Below are positions 6,183 to 6,195 of a stretch of 6,195 bases of DNA, one piece after another. The position numbers were made by a program, and so were the translations under genes. Within the stretch, counting starts at the first letter, position 1; the number at the start of each line of letters is the position of its first letter. Under the pieces are notes generated by a model that saw nothing but the letters and a program-made list of their open reading frames with translations, ran no database searches and was not told the DNA's origin. This stretch comes from an uncultured Pseudomonadota bacterium (lineage in GTDB: Bacteria > Pseudomonadota > Alphaproteobacteria > Rs-D84): the NCBI GenBank assembly GCA_900313285.1, contig OMQP01000012.1, forward strand, positions 1 to 6,195. The letters are read 5' to 3'.

Positions 6183-6195
6183 TATTTTTTATTTT

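Noticed and set aside
6183..6195. T-rich run after the glycosyltransferase as a terminator
   Set aside because: No stem is visible before it and the window ends here, so it cannot be told from ordinary AT-rich sequence.

Overview
The window is AT-rich, and all supported genes lie on the + strand with short gaps. It reads as a low-GC Gram-negative bacterium. The Lol lipoprotein-sorting genes imply an outer membrane. One LolC/E-type permease followed directly by LolD is the arrangement expected of alphaproteobacteria and some other Gram-negatives with a two-gene Lol system. AT-rich codon use with arginine mostly as CGT would fit an uncultured host-associated alphaproteobacterium, but that assignment is inference. 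Stops are TAA, TAG and, for the last gene, TGA, so the standard code fits.

Unit 1 (1-3236): the 3' end of an unidentified gene (its tail has a secretin-like strand), then a lolC/E-type permease, lolD, and two unrecognised small membrane-anchored proteins with cysteine-rich or cysteine-paired domains predicted to be periplasmic. Gaps are 9-20 bases, each gene has a Shine-Dalgarno sequence, and the unit ends in a strong hairpin with a T tract at 3206-3235. LolC/E and LolD form the inner-membrane ABC machine that extracts lipoproteins and passes them to LolA. The two Cys proteins are co-directional and probably co-transcribed with it, but nothing in them shows a Lol role.

Unit 2 (3258-6195): an extended -10 promoter in the only real intergenic gap leads to a 511-residue unrecognised soluble protein. 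Its C-terminal part carries regular 20-21-residue solenoid-like repeats. A cyclophilin-type peptidyl-prolyl isomerase follows after 3 bases, and a family 2 glycosyltransferase after a further 32 bases. The 511-residue protein and the isomerase are probably translationally coupled; the glycosyltransferase may belong to the same transcript.

I see no RNA gene, mobile element, CRISPR array or recombination site. The parts with least explanation are the two Cys proteins after lolD and the 511-residue repeat protein coupled to the cyclophilin.
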